Assembly: GCA_003644275.1 (NCBI GenBank)
Contig: QNBY01000092.1
Span: forward strand, 1-5,507
Direction: 5' to 3'
Length of the DNA stretch: 5,507 nt
Source of the DNA: Planctomycetota bacterium
GTDB lineage: Bacteria > Planctomycetota > B143-G9
Under the pieces are notes generated by a model. The model was not told the origin of the DNA. It ran no database searches and saw only the letters and a program-made list of their open reading frames with translations. Below, piece by piece: positions 4,918-5,507 of the stretch. The first letter of the stretch is position 1; each line of letters begins with the position of its first letter. Both the position numbers and the translations under genes were made by a program.

Positions 4918-5507
4918 TCACCTCCCCTTGGGCTCGGGGGCCGGGGCCTTCCCCGGCGTCAGGGGCGGCGGGGCTTCCTCCCAATCCCTCTTGCGCTTCA
5001 ATATCTCGTCGGACAGCACGAACCTCTCCCACAGCGCCGCGAGCTCGGCCGGTTCGTACTCGGCGGCGGGTTTCTTCAGCAGCGGTCCCTCTCCGCCGTA
5101 GACATCCAGAAGCAGTCGGTGCGCCCGCAGGGCGAGCTCCGGAACCAAAAGCGCCCTCACGAGCTCCCACTTCATCGCCTCCCCCTCTCCCCGCTCCGCG
5201 AGGTAGAGAGCCGCGTACCCCCTCAGCAGCGGATCCTTACGCTTCAGAAGCGGCCTCACCCGGTCGTTGTGCCTCCCGTCCCCGCAGAGGAAGGACAACA
5301 GCCGCACCGCCTGGAGCGCCACGCGGTCGTCCGGATCGCCCGCGAGCCCGGCGCACATGCGCTCCTTGCCCGGCACGTCCAGCCCCCGCAGCACCATCAC
5401 GGCGTCCAGCCTGTCCGCGGGTCGCTCGCTCCTCACCCCCTTCCTCACGCGGATGACCGCCCGCCTCAGGGCCTCCGCCCCTCCTGTCGGTATTCCCTCG
5501 GCGAGCA
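4918..5507 (-). CDS. HEAT-repeat-like protein, C-terminal part, cut by window edge
   Basis: The frame is open from the right edge to the TGA at 4918-4920, giving 195 residues of the C-terminal part. It consists of alternating leucine/alanine-rich helices spaced like HEAT or PBS-lyase-type repeats: RPADRLDAVMVLRGL, DDRVALQAVRLLSFL, DPLLRGYAALYLAERG and ELALRAHRLLLDVYG. It ends in a proline-rich, charged tail (EEAPPPLTPGKAPAPEPKGR). Such solenoids usually bind other proteins. No enzymatic motif is seen. A GTG at 5448 could serve as a start, but it has no ribosome site and the repeat-like helical sequence continues upstream, so I treat the gene as truncated by the window. The edge codon reads NTG and could itself be a start. 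It faces the 4250 gene tail to tail with 5 nt between stop codons. Confidence 0.8.
   Translation of the reverse strand, partial: LAEGIPTGGAEALRRAVIRVRKGVRSERPADRLDAVMVLRGLDVPGKERMCAGLAGDPDDRVALQAVRLLSFLCGDGRHNDRVRPLLKRKDPLLRGYAALYLAERGEGEAMKWELVRALLVPELALRAHRLLLDVYGGEGPLLKKPAAEYEPAELAALWERFVLSDEILKRKRDWEEAPPPLTPGKAPAPEPKGR
4940..4957. other. Perfect GC-only hairpin between convergent genes
   Basis: GCCGGGG (4940-4946) and CCCCGGC (4951-4957) form a 7-bp stem with a CCTT loop, starting 28 nt after the stop of the 4250 gene and lying inside the last codons of the minus-strand HEAT-like gene. There is no T run on either strand, so it is not a classic intrinsic terminator. It may be an RNA 3' end stabiliser or simply a product of proline/glycine codons in GC-rich DNA. 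Confidence 0.25.

Noticed and set aside
2792..5170. Very long minus-strand open frame (792 codons) spanning three plus-strand genes
   Set aside because: Same cause. It crosses several intergenic gaps and promoters, ends in an arginine-rich low-complexity stretch and shows no family motif.

Overview
The window is a GC-rich stretch of ordinary bacterial chromosome with closely packed genes. No mobile element, CRISPR array, tRNA or rRNA is visible. Codon use is distinctive for such GC-rich DNA. In the large radical SAM gene I count eleven ATA and eleven ATC isoleucine codons and no ATT, and AGG arginine codons are frequent throughout. Shine-Dalgarno sites (GGGAGG type), sigma70-like promoters and a Pur-type amidotransferase indicate a bacterium. 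I cannot place it in a phylum from this window alone.

Layout from left to right. Positions 1-755 (minus strand) hold the N-terminal half of purF, the glutamine PRPP amidotransferase of purine synthesis, cut by the left edge. A divergent intergenic region of about 100 bp (756-855) follows, with a good promoter facing purF and an inverted repeat between that promoter and the purF start. Four plus-strand genes come next: a small membrane-anchored coiled-coil protein (856-1302), a TIGR03960-type radical SAM protein (1318-3159), a protein with a TPR-like N-terminus and a multi-pass membrane domain (3233-4189), and a single-pass membrane-anchored protein with a mainly beta extracytoplasmic domain (4250-4912). 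The right end is a minus-strand HEAT-repeat-like gene (4918-5507), cut by the right edge and convergent with the previous gene, with only 5 nt between their stop codons.

The first two plus-strand genes lie 15 nt apart and the second lacks a Shine-Dalgarno site, so they probably form an operon with translational coupling. The third gene has its own near-consensus promoter. The fourth follows a short terminator-like palindrome and may have a weak promoter of its own. Only purF has a firmly known function. The radical SAM protein belongs to a recognised but functionally uncharacterised family, and the other four genes have no function I can name. I found no convincing new multi-gene system. The points most worth checking are the inverted repeat at the purF start region, the conserved-looking pairing of a membrane coiled-coil protein with the radical SAM enzyme, the C-terminal cysteine cluster of that enzyme, and the TPR plus membrane-domain protein.
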